Positions 15,621 through 25,200 of a stretch of 64,000 bases of DNA are shown piece after piece; positions within the stretch are counted from its first letter, which is position 1, and each line of letters opens with the position of its first letter. Position numbers and translations under genes: made by a program. Below the pieces are notes generated by a model. It was not told the origin of the DNA. It did not search any database and saw only the letters and a list, made by a program, of their open reading frames with translations. Source of the stretch: an uncultured Lachnospiraceae bacterium (lineage in GTDB: Bacteria > Bacillota_A > Clostridia > Lachnospirales > Lachnospiraceae); NCBI GenBank assembly GCA_951801245.1, contig CATOMC010000004.1, forward strand, positions 1-64,000, in the 5' to 3' direction.

Positions 15621-16751
15621 ATGAAAAAGCAGATGAAGCAAAATTTGATACTGGTTGTTGTGGGGGTTGTGTTGTTTGCGGTTTTGATGAATTTTTCTGT
15701 GGTACTTGGTTTGCTGGAAAAGGTCATGGAGATGATTCTGCCCATTATCGTTGGCGGTATATTGGCTCTGTTTATCAACGTGCCTATGACGGGGATAGAA
15801 AAGCGTCTGCGCAAAATGATGCAGAAAAGAAAAGGACAGTTCTCTGACAAGTTTTACCGCGGGATATCCTTTATGCTCACGATGGTATGTATCGTATTGG
15901 TCTTTACGCTGGTGTTCACATTGCTTATACCGGAGCTTGCGAACTCTACGAGGGGGCTTTATCATTTGGTGGAAACGCGTCTGCCACAGTGGATCGCCTA
16001 TCTGGAAAGTCTTGACCCTGAGGCGGCGTGGCTGGAGGAATTACTGGCGGGTATAGATCTGGATAAAATTGTGAGCAACATCGGCAGTGGTGCAAATCTA
16101 TTTCTTGAGGGTGTGGTGAGTACGGTATCATCTGCCGCGAGTGTAGTCATAACGGCGGCCTTTGGGGTGATTATCAGTATCTATTTAATGTTGGGCAAAG
16201 AGCAGGTGTGCGGACATGCCAGAAAGCTGGTATATGCTTATCTGAAACCTGCATGGGCAGAAAGTCTCCTTCATATCAGCCGGACTTTCAGCAGGTCTTT
16301 TGCCAATTTCCTGTCGGGACAATGTATGGAGGCTGTCATTCTCGGCGGTTTGATGTTCCTGGCATTTACAATCTTTCGACTGCCGTATGGAAGTCTGGTG
16401 GGCGTATTGACCGCGGTCTGTGCGATCATTCCTTATGTAGGAGCGTTTATTTCTGGCGCGGTCAGTGTGATCCTTGCGCTGCTAATCAGCCCGGCCCTGG
16501 CGGTTCGGTGCCTGTTGGTCTATCTGATTGTTCAGTTTATCGAAAATCAAATGATCTATCCGAGAGTAGTAGGCGGTTCTGTAGGGCTTCCACCGTTGTA
16601 TACACTGGTAGCGGCGATGATAGGCGGGAAAATCTTTGGGATTATAGGGATCATATTCTTTATTCCGCTTATGGCAGTCGTGGTTGAACTTGTGAAGGAG
16701 GATGCTGTAAAAAGGACAAGGAAGCTTGGAGAAGGTGGTTCTTCTGTTTGA
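15621..16751 (+). CDS. AI-2E family transporter (PerM/TqsA-like permease)
   Basis: A protein of 376 residues with about eight hydrophobic helices. The first pair (NLILVVVGVVLFAVLMNFSV, MILPIIVGGILALFINVPM) and the C-terminal block (AIIPYVGAFISGAVSVILAL, FIENQMIYPRVVGGSVGLPP, PLMAVVVELVK) are typical of the family. Family members are implicated in autoinducer or small-molecule export or in sodium antiport, so the substrate is not certain. GGAAGGAAG precedes ATG 15621. It appears to be a single-gene unit ending at the terminator near 16870. Confidence 0.88.
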   Translation: MKKQMKQNLILVVVGVVLFAVLMNFSVVLGLLEKVMEMILPIIVGGILALFINVPMTGIEKRLRKMMQKRKGQFSDKFYRGISFMLTMVCIVLVFTLVFTLLIPELANSTRGLYHLVETRLPQWIAYLESLDPEAAWLEELLAGIDLDKIVSNIGSGANLFLEGVVSTVSSAASVVITAAFGVIISIYLMLGKEQVCGHARKLVYAYLKPAWAESLLHISRTFSRSFANFLSGQCMEAVILGGLMFLAFTIFRLPYGSLVGVLTAVCAIIPYVGAFISGAVSVILALLISPALAVRCLLVYLIVQFIENQMIYPRVVGGSVGLPPLYTLVAAMIGGKIFGIIGIIFFIPLMAVVVELVKEDAVKRTRKLGEGGSSV

Positions 16752-16850
16752 CAGAATGATGTGCATTGTTTATAATATGCTTAACAAGAGGGTCGAATAG
16801 CTGGACACGTCCCAGCCGCCCCGGTCTTCGAGTTACATTACTGTAAAAAG

Positions 16851-16888
16851 TAGCGTCTACCCGGCCAAGGTTAGGATGCTATTTTTTG
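16851..16888 (+). terminator. terminator after the AI-2E transporter
   Basis: TAGCGTCTACC pairs with GGTTAGGATGCTA across a CGGCCAA loop and is followed by six T. Confidence 0.6.
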
Positions 16889-17174
16889 TATTCCATATAA
16901 ATTATATCGTAAATAGGATCAATTTACAGCAAAACTTCTTACAATTCAATAAATCGAGTCAATGAATAAAACTATAAAACCGCTGTCATACTTCCCACAA
17001 ATTAGTACTTTTTTATTGAGAAAACATTAAGATATCCTTAAGACTGCCAGACTTTTCAAGAGACTATTGAGCATTGGATAAAAATGTGATAGGTTTAAGG
17101 CATAAAGTGTTAGAATCATTCTTAAGATAACTGCAATAATAACTGTAACAACAGAGAAAAGGATTGGTGGACGG

Positions 17175-18338
17175 ATGAAGAGTAAGCTGTATTATGCACT
17201 GTATTTTTTATATGTTATTGTGGTGGGGGTTGTACTATATTTGAACGGCGTGTTTACCGGAGAAGATATTTCTCTGGTCAATCTTACAATTAATATTGGA
17301 TTTCTGATCATTATCGGGATTCTCTTTGCCATTTCTTCCGTTAGTTTCGGGAGACTTAACAGAGTGACCTATGAATTGGAGGATGTTACATTCCGTCTGG
17401 AAAAGGAATATAAAGAGGCAGACGGAAAGAACCTCTGGACTAATTATAGGAACAATGACAAGGTTTTTGAGGAAGAAGTACTGCAGGCGGCGTTTGATAA
17501 GTACCGGCTGCGGGTCAAAAGTACAAAGAGCAGGCGTGGAGCAGGTTCTTCCTGTGATCTGGGAGAGTATATGAATGAGGATCTTCTGGACAGGGTAGGC
17601 ATGAATTTCTTTAATTCCGGGATTTCCGGGACGCTTACGGGTCTGGGAATACTGGGAACTTTTCTGGGTCTGTCTATGGGGCTTGGCGCATTCAGCGGGG
17701 ATGATATTTTTACCATTACCGATAATGTAGGTGCTTTACTCTCGGGTATGAAAGTGGCTTTTCATACTTCGGTATACGGAATCTTCTTCTCACTGGTGTT
17801 TAATATTGCTTATCGAAGCATCATGTCGGATGCGTATGATACGCTGAATGAATTTCTAAATGTGTTCCGGCAGACCGCACAGCCATCTGTCCTGAAGGAA
17901 GATGACAATGCCGCGACCATGCTTGTATATCAGGCAGGGATGGCGAACAGCTTAAAGCAGATGCTTGAGATGATGAAGGGAGGCGCCATGGAGCAGACGG
18001 CGGGTGTGGAGCGTATCGTGGATAAGTTTACCGCACAGATGCAGTCGGCGCTGGATGCGGACTTTAAGAAGCTTGGGAATGTCCTGAAGAATGCGGGAGA
18101 ATCACAGGCTGTAAGCGCGGCCAATGCGGCGGATATGGTGGAAGCGGTGACGGCGCTGGTGGAGGTAAACCGCAACGTGCAGGAGGCTCTTGCCAATATC
18201 ATGGAAAGGCAGGATGTATTTGCAAAGCAGCTTGTGGAGCAGAAGAAAATGCTGGCAGAAACGTGTAATGATATGAGCGATGAGATAAGCAGCCAGATTT
18301 ATACATTTGAGCAGATGAGGAAATTATATGAAAAATAG
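17175..18338 (+). CDS. MotA/TolQ/ExbB-type proton channel, ZorA-like
   Basis: A protein of 387 residues. Helices lie at about residues 5-25, 36-58, 153-175 (GTLTGLGILGTFLGLSMGLG) and 190-218 (LSGMKVAFHTSVYGIFFSLV), the last two carrying the conserved MotA/ExbB channel pattern. The C-terminal 170 residues (about 220-387) are a long helical tail, as in ZorA of Zorya anti-phage systems and unlike MotA. The last 11 nt overlap the start of the OmpA/MotB partner, so the two form one operon. The roughly 285 nt upstream contain no gene. The flanking genes are a transporter and a MATE exporter, with no ZorC, ZorD or ZorE. A stator that converts ion flow to force is inferred; the purpose is unknown. 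Confidence 0.8.
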   Translation: MKSKLYYALYFLYVIVVGVVLYLNGVFTGEDISLVNLTINIGFLIIIGILFAISSVSFGRLNRVTYELEDVTFRLEKEYKEADGKNLWTNYRNNDKVFEEEVLQAAFDKYRLRVKSTKSRRGAGSSCDLGEYMNEDLLDRVGMNFFNSGISGTLTGLGILGTFLGLSMGLGAFSGDDIFTITDNVGALLSGMKVAFHTSVYGIFFSLVFNIAYRSIMSDAYDTLNEFLNVFRQTAQPSVLKEDDNAATMLVYQAGMANSLKQMLEMMKGGAMEQTAGVERIVDKFTAQMQSALDADFKKLGNVLKNAGESQAVSAANAADMVEAVTALVEVNRNVQEALANIMERQDVFAKQLVEQKKMLAETCNDMSDEISSQIYTFEQMRKLYEK

Positions 18339-19251
18339 ACAAAGGAACAGGGAAGTTTTCGCGCAACACAGCTACTGGCAGTCTTATTCGGATATGATGG
18401 CAGCGCTTTTGTTGATTTTTATCCTGATGATAGCGATCACGCTTGCCATATACAGGCAGAAAACGGACGATCTGGACAGGACGCAGTTGGAACTTAGTGC
18501 AGCACAGAACGAGTTGGATGCGACAATAGCGGATCTGGAACTTTCCAAGGCAGAACTGGAGAAGTCCAATGAGGATCTGGCCGCTTCTTTGACACAATTA
18601 CAGCAGGCTTATGATCAGGCGGCTCTGACGCAGGAAGAATTGAATAATGCTTATCTGGAAATAGAAAATGCAAGAGAGGAACTGACAACGACCAAACAGG
18701 AACTGCAGGATATCGTCGGGATCCGCACAGATATTATCGGAGCGCTGCAGTCGGCTTTCAGCAATTCCACGATGAAAGTGGATGCTCAGACAGGTTCCAT
18801 TACGTTTTCTTCGGATGTACTTTTCCGTTATAACAGTGCCTCTCTGACCACGGACAGCAGGGATACGTTAAAAAACATTATTCCCATGTATCTGGATGTG
18901 CTGCTGCAGGATCAGTTCCGTGATTACATTGCCGAGATTATCATTGAGGGACATACGGACACGGACGGCGGCTATCAGAGCAATATGGAACTGTCTTATG
19001 AGCGCGCCAAAGCCGTAGCGGATTTCTGCCTGAACAAAAGAAACGGACTGAGCGAGACGGAGATTGAGCAGTTGCAAAAGATCCTTACCGTCAATGGAAA
19101 ATCATGGAGCAATCCGGTTTACCAAAAGGACGCTTCCGGCAACGCTACGGAAAAAGTGGATATGCCGGCGTCCAGAAGGGTGGAGATTAAGTTCCGCCTG
19201 AAAGAAGATGAAATGATAGAGAAGATGGCGGGAATTTTGGAGAAGGAATAA
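18328..19251 (+). CDS. OmpA/MotB-domain stator protein, ZorB-like
   Basis: A protein of 307 residues. The single membrane helix at about 20-42 carries the invariant stator Asp (YSDMMAALLLIFILM, Asp near residue 22), the proton-binding position of MotB. A heptad-rich coiled coil follows (about 48-125: DLDRTQLELSAAQNELDATI), then an OmpA-like peptidoglycan-binding domain (about 155-295) with IIIEGHTDTDGGYQSNMELS and the RRVEIKF end. The coiled coil is longer than in flagellar MotB. Together with the upstream channel protein it should form a 5:2 ion-driven motor anchored to the wall. The next gene is convergent and unrelated. Confidence 0.82.
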   Translation: MKNRQRNREVFAQHSYWQSYSDMMAALLLIFILMIAITLAIYRQKTDDLDRTQLELSAAQNELDATIADLELSKAELEKSNEDLAASLTQLQQAYDQAALTQEELNNAYLEIENAREELTTTKQELQDIVGIRTDIIGALQSAFSNSTMKVDAQTGSITFSSDVLFRYNSASLTTDSRDTLKNIIPMYLDVLLQDQFRDYIAEIIIEGHTDTDGGYQSNMELSYERAKAVADFCLNKRNGLSETEIEQLQKILTVNGKSWSNPVYQKDASGNATEKVDMPASRRVEIKFRLKEDEMIEKMAGILEKE

Positions 19252-19271
19252 AAGCGCCGGCGCACATTTCT

Positions 19272-20639
19272 TTAACGGGTCAGATTCTGTACCCATTTAT
19301 ATTTTCGAAACCGCAGCATTACCCAGGGAATCTTGCCTACTTCATCCAAGCAGGTGCAGGCATATACCGCAAGGGGTGACCAGTGCAGTACGAATGCCCC
19401 AAGGAGCGCCAGGGGAATGGCAATCAGCCACATGCAGACGATCAGGCTGTACATGTCAAACAGGGTATCGCCGCCGCCGTCCAGCACACCGTTGATGGTG
19501 ACCGTATTCACGCAGCGTCCGATCATATAGACGGACATGATCACCATCATTCCCGTAAGATATTCTCTGGCCTGATCTGTCAGAATGATCATCCTAAGGA
19601 CTGCCGGTGTCACGGCCAGCACCAGTGCGGTGGAGAGGAAACCGATGAGGTAGGATATATTTTTCAGTTTGATACCGTAAGCCTTACCGAGGTCAAGGCG
19701 TCCGGCACCCAGTTCATTGCCCACCATGATACCTGCTGCGCTGCCGATGCCGTTGCACATGCAGCAGATCAGGTCTCTGGCAACCGCTGCCACAGAGTTG
19801 GCCGCGGCGGCATCTGTTCCCATGTGTCCCATGATCGCGGTGTAGGAGGTAAAGCCGACACCCCAGCACAATGAACCGCCCATCAGCGGCAGGCATTGTC
19901 TGGTAAAATCAGCCTGCAACTGTCTCGGCAATCTGAAAAATCTCCTGAAAACAGGACGGATATAAGCTGTCCTGGAAGATACGGCCAGGCACAGGACCAG
20001 CTCGATCACACGGGAGAGCGTGGTGGCGAGTGCGGCACCACGCGCCTCCATCTGCGGTGCGCCAAACAGCCCAAAGATGAAAACAGCATTCAGACAAATG
20101 TTGAGGAGCACGGCGCAGGAACTGATGATCGCGCCAGGCTTCACATGTTCTGACACTTTCATCATGGTCAGGTAGCATTGGGAGATCCCGGTCAGCAGAT
20201 AAGACCAGCCTGCAATGCGCAGATAGGAACTGCCAAGGGCGATCAGGGATGCATCATGGGTGAAAATATGCATAAGCAGTCCGGGAATCAGTTCGCACGC
20301 CAGAAAGAAAAGAACGGACACGATTCCGCAGAACCGGAGCATCATATTAAAAATATCCTCAAGACTTAGTCTGTCGCCTTTGCCCCAGTATTGTGCGCCC
20401 AGGATAGCGCCTGCGGCTGTGATGGCACCCAGGAACATATTCTGGACAAACTGGATCTGGGTTGCCAGTGAGACAGCGGTCATCTGGTCTTGTGCTACTT
20501 TGCCAAGCATTAAGGCATCCCCGGCAGCGACCGAGGCCAGCATCAGACTCTGCAGAGAGATAGGCAGAGCAAGTCTTGTCAGGTTTTTGTAAAATTCTTT
20601 CTTATTGATCAGTGTTTCAGATTTGTCAGTTCTCATCAT
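19272..20639 (-). CDS. MATE family multidrug/metabolite efflux transporter
   Basis: About 455 residues from MMRTDKSETL with twelve predicted helices in two similar halves (LPISLQSLMLASVAAGDALM, GAITAAGAILGAQYWGKGD; second half GIGSAAGIMVGNELGAGRLD). These are diagnostic of MATE exporters, which use sodium or proton gradients. I chose ATG 20639 because GAGGAATGGAGA precedes it; the longer frame upstream has no ribosome site. It is convergent with the stator pair, with only 20 nt between the stop codons. The substrate is unknown. Confidence 0.9.
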   Translation of the reverse strand: MMRTDKSETLINKKEFYKNLTRLALPISLQSLMLASVAAGDALMLGKVAQDQMTAVSLATQIQFVQNMFLGAITAAGAILGAQYWGKGDRLSLEDIFNMMLRFCGIVSVLFFLACELIPGLLMHIFTHDASLIALGSSYLRIAGWSYLLTGISQCYLTMMKVSEHVKPGAIISSCAVLLNICLNAVFIFGLFGAPQMEARGAALATTLSRVIELVLCLAVSSRTAYIRPVFRRFFRLPRQLQADFTRQCLPLMGGSLCWGVGFTSYTAIMGHMGTDAAAANSVAAVARDLICCMCNGIGSAAGIMVGNELGAGRLDLGKAYGIKLKNISYLIGFLSTALVLAVTPAVLRMIILTDQAREYLTGMMVIMSVYMIGRCVNTVTINGVLDGGGDTLFDMYSLIVCMWLIAIPLALLGAFVLHWSPLAVYACTCLDEVGKIPWVMLRFRKYKWVQNLTR

Positions 20640-20832
20640 GTCTCCATTCCTCAACTTAGCCAGAAACATTCTGCCCGTTTTTGATCTGGTGCAGACAGCA
20701 GTATGTAGATTATAGCATAGGTTTATCTGAATCACAATCTTGCCGTAATTTCTTTTAGGAAGAGTGCCGGATACAGGGAAAGACTATCCCATAGATGGCA
20801 AATTGCGGCATACTCTCCTCATCATCGCTAAA

Positions 20833-20861
20833 TTGACACCGGGAAAAGATTTTGCGATAAT
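20833..20861 (+). promoter_or_regulatory. promoter of the response regulator gene
   Basis: TTGACA (20833-20838) and GATAAT (20856-20861) with 17-nt spacing, 38 nt before ATG 20899. Confidence 0.7.
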
Positions 20862-20898
20862 GAAGTCATTGGAATACCCACAGAACAGAAGGACTCGT

Positions 20899-21585
20899 AT
20901 GAAGAAAATATTTTTGGGAGAAGACGATAAAGCAATCTCTAAAAATCTTCTGCGCCTGCTTCGGGCGGAGGGATTTGCCGTCAGCCATGCTTCCACACAG
21001 AAAGAGGCATTGGGGATGCTTGCAGAGGACCGTTTTGATATAGCGCTGGTAGATATTTCCCTGCCGGACGGGACCGGTTTTGCTGTCTGTACGGAAATCA
21101 GGCAGATCCAGAATATTCCGGTTATTTTCCTGACGGCGTCGGGTGATGAAGCCAGTGTTGTGACAGGACTGAATATGGGGGCAGACGATTATATCACCAA
21201 ACCTTTCAGACCACGGGAACTGATAGCCAGGATCGGAGCGTCCCTTCGCAAAAACGATCATACGCCTGCTGTTTTTGACAGGAACGGATTATGGGTGGAT
21301 GTAACAAATGGCATTGTGAAAAAGGACGGTAAAGAGGTATTCCTCTCTGCCCTGGAATATCGTCTGCTGCTGGTCTTTATCAATCATCCGCAAAGCATCA
21401 TCACACGGGACAGGCTGTTAGACGAACTGTGGGATGCGTCAGGGGAATTTGTCAATAATAATACGCTGACGGTCTATATCAAGAGGCTGCGGGAAAAAAT
21501 AGAAGAAGATCCCGCAAGCCCGCAGTTGATCCTGACCGTCCGGGGCACGGGATACCGGCTGGAAGGCAGTTATGTTTCGGAATAG
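20899..21585 (+). CDS. OmpR/BceR-family response regulator
   Basis: A protein of 228 residues. The receiver domain has acidic residues Asp9/Asp10, phospho-acceptor Asp52 (LVDISLPDG), the LTAS block and Lys near 101 (DDYITKPF). The C-terminal winged-helix domain ends with TVYIKRLREKIEE and VRGTGYRLEG. Order and neighbours (kinase, ABC ATPase, FtsX-type permease) match Bce-type peptide-resistance modules. The start is ATG 20899 after AGAAGGA; it overlaps the kinase gene by 14 nt. It is the only intact gene of the module and may be an orphan regulator now. Confidence 0.9.
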   Translation: MKKIFLGEDDKAISKNLLRLLRAEGFAVSHASTQKEALGMLAEDRFDIALVDISLPDGTGFAVCTEIRQIQNIPVIFLTASGDEASVVTGLNMGADDYITKPFRPRELIARIGASLRKNDHTPAVFDRNGLWVDVTNGIVKKDGKEVFLSALEYRLLLVFINHPQSIITRDRLLDELWDASGEFVNNNTLTVYIKRLREKIEEDPASPQLILTVRGTGYRLEGSYVSE

Positions 21586-22394
21586 AGAAGTCAGGCAGGC
21601 GGCCATATGGTTTGGCGGTATGATGCTTGTCTTAACCATCGTGGGATTCACAATCTGTCCGGCGGCGGGGATACTGGAACTGGCAACGGCTTTTGCGGCG
21701 GGTACTTTGTTTTATGTATTTACGAGCATGCGATATCGGAAGATCGCGGAATTGTCCGAACAGATTGATATGGTACTACACAACGCCTGGCAGATGGATA
21801 TCGGGGAAGCACAGGAAGGCGAACTGTCAATTTTGCAAAGCGAGATTGTGAAGATGACGCTGCGTATCCGGGAGCAGAATGAAGCCTTAAGAAAGGAAAA
21901 GAAGCCCCTTGCGGATTCTCTTTCCGATATCTCCCATCAGCTTCGCACGCCGCTTACTTCCGTGAACATTATCCTTTCCCTGGTGGAAAAGAGTCCGGAT
22001 AAAAAGGAACAGAAGGTACTGCTGCGGGAGGCCGGGGAACTGTTTGCGCAGATGGATTTCTTGCTGGAATCATTGTTAAAGTTATCCCGCCTGGATGCGG
22101 GTATTGTGGTTTTTCAAAAGGAACGGGTCAATATCGGTGCGCTGGTAGCGGCTTCTCTGCGCCCTTTTCTGATTGCCATGGAATTGCACGATATACAGAT
22201 AGAGACGGAGATTCCGGAGGGCACAGAGATGACAGGCGACTTTAAGTGGCTCTCGGAGGCACTTCAAAATATCATGAAAAACTGTATGGAGAGCGTGAAA
22301 GATCAGGGACGCATTATGATCAGTTGTCAGGACTATCATGGCCCGCTATCATCCAAAGGGCGGAGCCGTATTTTCTATTCGTTTCGTAAAGTGA
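21572..22394 (+). pseudogene. sensor histidine kinase lacking most of its ATP-binding domain
   Basis: Two helices at the N-terminus and a short loop resemble the intramembrane-sensing BceS class. The H-box SDISHQLRTPLTS (His122) and the N-box-like LQNIMKNCMESV are present. After MISCQD (about residue 257, nucleotide 22335) the frame leaves the family. The authentic C-terminus, RYHPKGGAVFSIRFVK, follows immediately in another frame and stops at 22392-22394. An internal deletion of about 60 codons, with a frame change, removed the G1, F and G2 boxes. In the original frame translation would run on to 22459. Autophosphorylation should be impossible. Confidence 0.82.
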
Positions 22395-22444
22395 CGAATC
22401 AGTCACCGAAAAGTCACAGAAAAGTAAGTTCAAAATTCTATGAT
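22391..22444 (+). promoter_or_regulatory. candidate response-regulator operator and -10 box for the ABC genes
   Basis: GTGAC (22391-22395) and GTCAC (22402-22406) form an inverted pair, and a further GTCAC at 22413-22417 gives an 11-bp direct repeat. TATGAT (22439-22444) follows without a good -35 box. Helical-turn-spaced half-sites upstream of a weak promoter are typical of OmpR-class activation of bceAB-like genes. Confidence 0.55.
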
Positions 22445-22479
22445 ATGAGTAGAGAATGATAAACAAGGAGGCTCATAGA

Positions 22480-22752
22480 ATGGAGTTTTTAAAAATCGAT
22501 GAATTATGTAAGGTCTATGGGAAAGAGGAAAACAGGGTGGTGGCATTAGACCACGTTTCCCTGTGTATCGAGAAGGGGGAGTTTACCGCTGTCATCGGGA
22601 CTTCCGGTTCCGGTAAATCCACATTATTGCATGCCATCGCAGGGGTAGATGTTCCTACAAGCGGCAGGATTTATCTGGACGGGCAGGATGTATATGTCCA
22701 GAACAGTGAAAAGCTTGCCATATTCCGCAGGCGGCAGGTGGCACAGGCATGA
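22480..22752 (+). pseudogene. ABC transporter ATPase (BceA/MacB type) with internal deletion
   Basis: From MEFLKIDELCKVYG the frame is normal up to the Walker A motif GTSGSGKST (about residues 40-48) and IYLDGQDVY. It then jumps at RRRQV directly to a three-residue end that overlaps the permease ATG by 4 nt. The signature motif, Walker B, D-loop and H-loop (about 140 residues) are missing. The preserved overlap shows that the deletion was internal. AAGGAGG precedes the start. Confidence 0.85.
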
Positions 22753-24511
22753 ATATTTTCCACAAAATTGCTCTGCAGGGATTAAAGAGAAACCGCACCC
22801 GTACGCTTGTGACGGTGGTCGGCGTGCTGTTATCGACTACGTTATTCACGACGGTTGCCACATTTGGAACATCCCTTTTACAATATCTGATCAATGGTTC
22901 CATCGCCAAATACGGCGGCTGGTATATTGATTTTGTGGATGTGGATGCAGACTTTGTGCGGGAAAGAACGGGGGATTCTCAGGTTACGGAAGCAGAGGCT
23001 TTTGAGAATATAGGCTATGCCCTGTTAGAGGGGCGGAGAGTGCAGAGAAACCGTATTTGTTCGTGGCAGGTTTTACGGAGGATACGTTTGAACAGCTACC
23101 AATCACGCTGATTACCGGAAGACTTCCCAGAAACGATCAGGAAATACTCATACCCAGCCATGTTTCGATCAAAGCCGGCGTACGGATTCCGACAGATGAG
23201 CCGCTTATCCTGACGCAAGGCAGGCGCATCATGCAGGGGAGGCTGTTGACGCAGTATGATCCCTATATGGCAGGCGAGGCGCTGCAGTCTGTGGAGAAGA
23301 AATGCTATACGGTAGTGGGAACTTATGAAAGAGCCGGTTTTGAAGAACATGATTCGCCGGGCTATACAGTGATCACAAGGTCGGACACCACCCATAAGAC
23401 AGGGCGTTACAGTCTGTTTCTGACGCTGGAGAGTCCGCCCATGGTGAGAACTTATGCGGAGCGCTTTGCGGCTTCGCATCCATTTGTCTTAAATGAAGAT
23501 GTACTGCGGTTTTATGGGGTGACGGAAAATCATCTGTTCAATGGCGTAATGTTTGCAGTGGTAGGAATGCTGGCGCTTAAGAATTTCCGGCGGAACAAGC
23601 GCCGTTACCGCAGTGTGGTACTTTCTTTGACGCTGAGCGTTGTGCTGTTTGTGACGGGCAGTGCTTTTGGCAGTACCCTGAAAGGAATTGCGGGTTTATT
23701 GACGGTGGAAGTAGATGGGGATATCTCCTTTTATGCACAGGATATGCTGCAGGAAGAACTGCTTTGGCTGCATGGGAAGCTCAAAAACGTGGACGGCGTC
23801 ACCAAGAGTACGTGGCAGGTCAATAGCTTTTATACTTGTATGGTGGAAGGAATATCGGATGAGTTCGCCGGTGACCAGAACGTGACAGTAGGTGGAAACG
23901 GTACAGATGGATTTGACACAAAAGCATACAGCGGGCAGGACGGGAAAGTGCCTGCACTTGTGCTGGATACGACAGAGCATCAGGTTTTTTACGTAGGGCA
24001 GGAGGCAGAGTTTACCTTATACGCGCCTGACGGGGAGCAGACCAAAACAGTCCGGGAGAGATTCCCGATTGGGTCTGACTTTTTGGACGGATACACCCAC
24101 ACAGACCATGACAGGGATACAGTCTGCGGTTCTGGATGCAGGTATCACGAGAGAGTATACCCTGATCAACCTGTCGACGGCAGTGGAGCTGTTTCGCAGT
24201 TTGACTTTCGTGATGGATGTGTTTCCTTATGCATTTGCCCTGATGATCTCTTTGATCGCGGTCGCCAATGTGTTTAATACCATTTCAACGAATATCCGGA
24301 TCAGGAGACGGGAGCTGGCCATGCTGCGCTCGGTGGGCATGTCGGAACGGGGATTTAACCGGATGGTGAATTATGAATGCTTCTTCTACGGAGTGCGAAC
24401 TCTCCTGTTCGGCGTGCCTGTTGCAAGTGTTTTGTCGTGGCTGATCTACAAAGCAATGGCGGCCAGGGGAAAACCTTATTGAACGCCATGTCAGCCGTGG
24501 AAAACTATTAG
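22749..24511 (+). pseudogene. FtsX/BceB-type ABC permease broken into three or four frames
   Basis: Frame 1 (22749 to about 23060) starts normally (MNIFHKIALQGLKRNRTRT). Frame 2 (from about 23057) carries the extracellular part, but passes from LFNGVMFAVVG straight to ALKNFRRNKRRYRS, so the first FtsX core of about 150-200 residues is deleted. Frame 3 (from about 24069) carries the C-terminal FtsX domain (ANVFNTISTNIRIRRRELAM). The last residues (GKTLLNAMSAVENY) lie in yet another frame, ending at 24509-24511. At least three frame changes are present. The permease of this peptide-response transporter cannot be made. Confidence 0.85.
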
Positions 24512-24577
24512 GAAAAATTTGGTTCCGTCACGTTAAACGAAAATAAGAAATTATTAAAAGAAAGGTTGGGGGCTATT

Positions 24578-25078
24578 ATGAAGAATCGGAAATCGTCAGG
24601 CGCTGTCTTCTGCGGTAAAGGAGAAATCTTCGAAAGCAGATGTATTTGCCAGGGAAGCAGAGCGGTATTATGAAAACGGGAACCTGTCGATGTTTAGCGT
24701 TGCCTTCTCCCGGATGAACGAAGAAGAACGGGAAAAGTGGCTTGACAGAATCTACACGGACGGTGAGATCGCATTTGGGGGAACAGTCGTTGGCCAGATG
24801 GAGGAGGATGTATTAGAAGGGAAGGAAAAAGAATGGGCAGAGTATCAGGCGGCAGGTGTTACAGTGGATGGGAAGAACTATTACTATCAGGGACAGTTGG
24901 TCAATGTATTTCTGGATGTTCGATCAACCGATCGAGCATTTTACACACTGAATATAAATCCGAAGGGAACGGTCAATATCAGGATAATCCGTGGAGAAGA
25001 TGAGGCAATTATAGGTGTCGCCTATCTGACCTACCTGACCTAGGAGGAGATGGAAGAACTTTTTGGTTCCGAAAAGTA
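24578..25078 (+). pseudogene. C-terminal module of an M56/BlaR1-like sensor, fragment
   Basis: After a plausible start at 24578 (AAAGAAAGGTTGGGGG upstream) the frame fails within 10 codons. A second frame reads AVKEKSSKADVFAREAERYY and continues through SVAFSRMNEEEREKWLDRIY and KNYYYQGQLVNVFLDVR, a module found at the C-terminus of clostridial M56 peptidases. Near the end an 8-9 bp duplication (CTGACCTACCTGACC) creates a TAG before the expected EEMEELFG. The membrane and peptidase parts are absent. Confidence 0.6.
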
Positions 25079-25200
25079 GTCCTTTTATGACATTTGCCGG
25101 AAATCAGGATTTATTCTGCCGATATAGATGATGAACGGTTTTTGGTTTTGCAGCAGAAACGAAAACCTTACACTTATATGTTAGGAGGAGAAATAAATCA

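Noticed and set aside
17175..19251. Full Zorya defence system
   Set aside because: Only the A and B type components are present; no ZorC, ZorD or ZorE gene lies within reach in the window.
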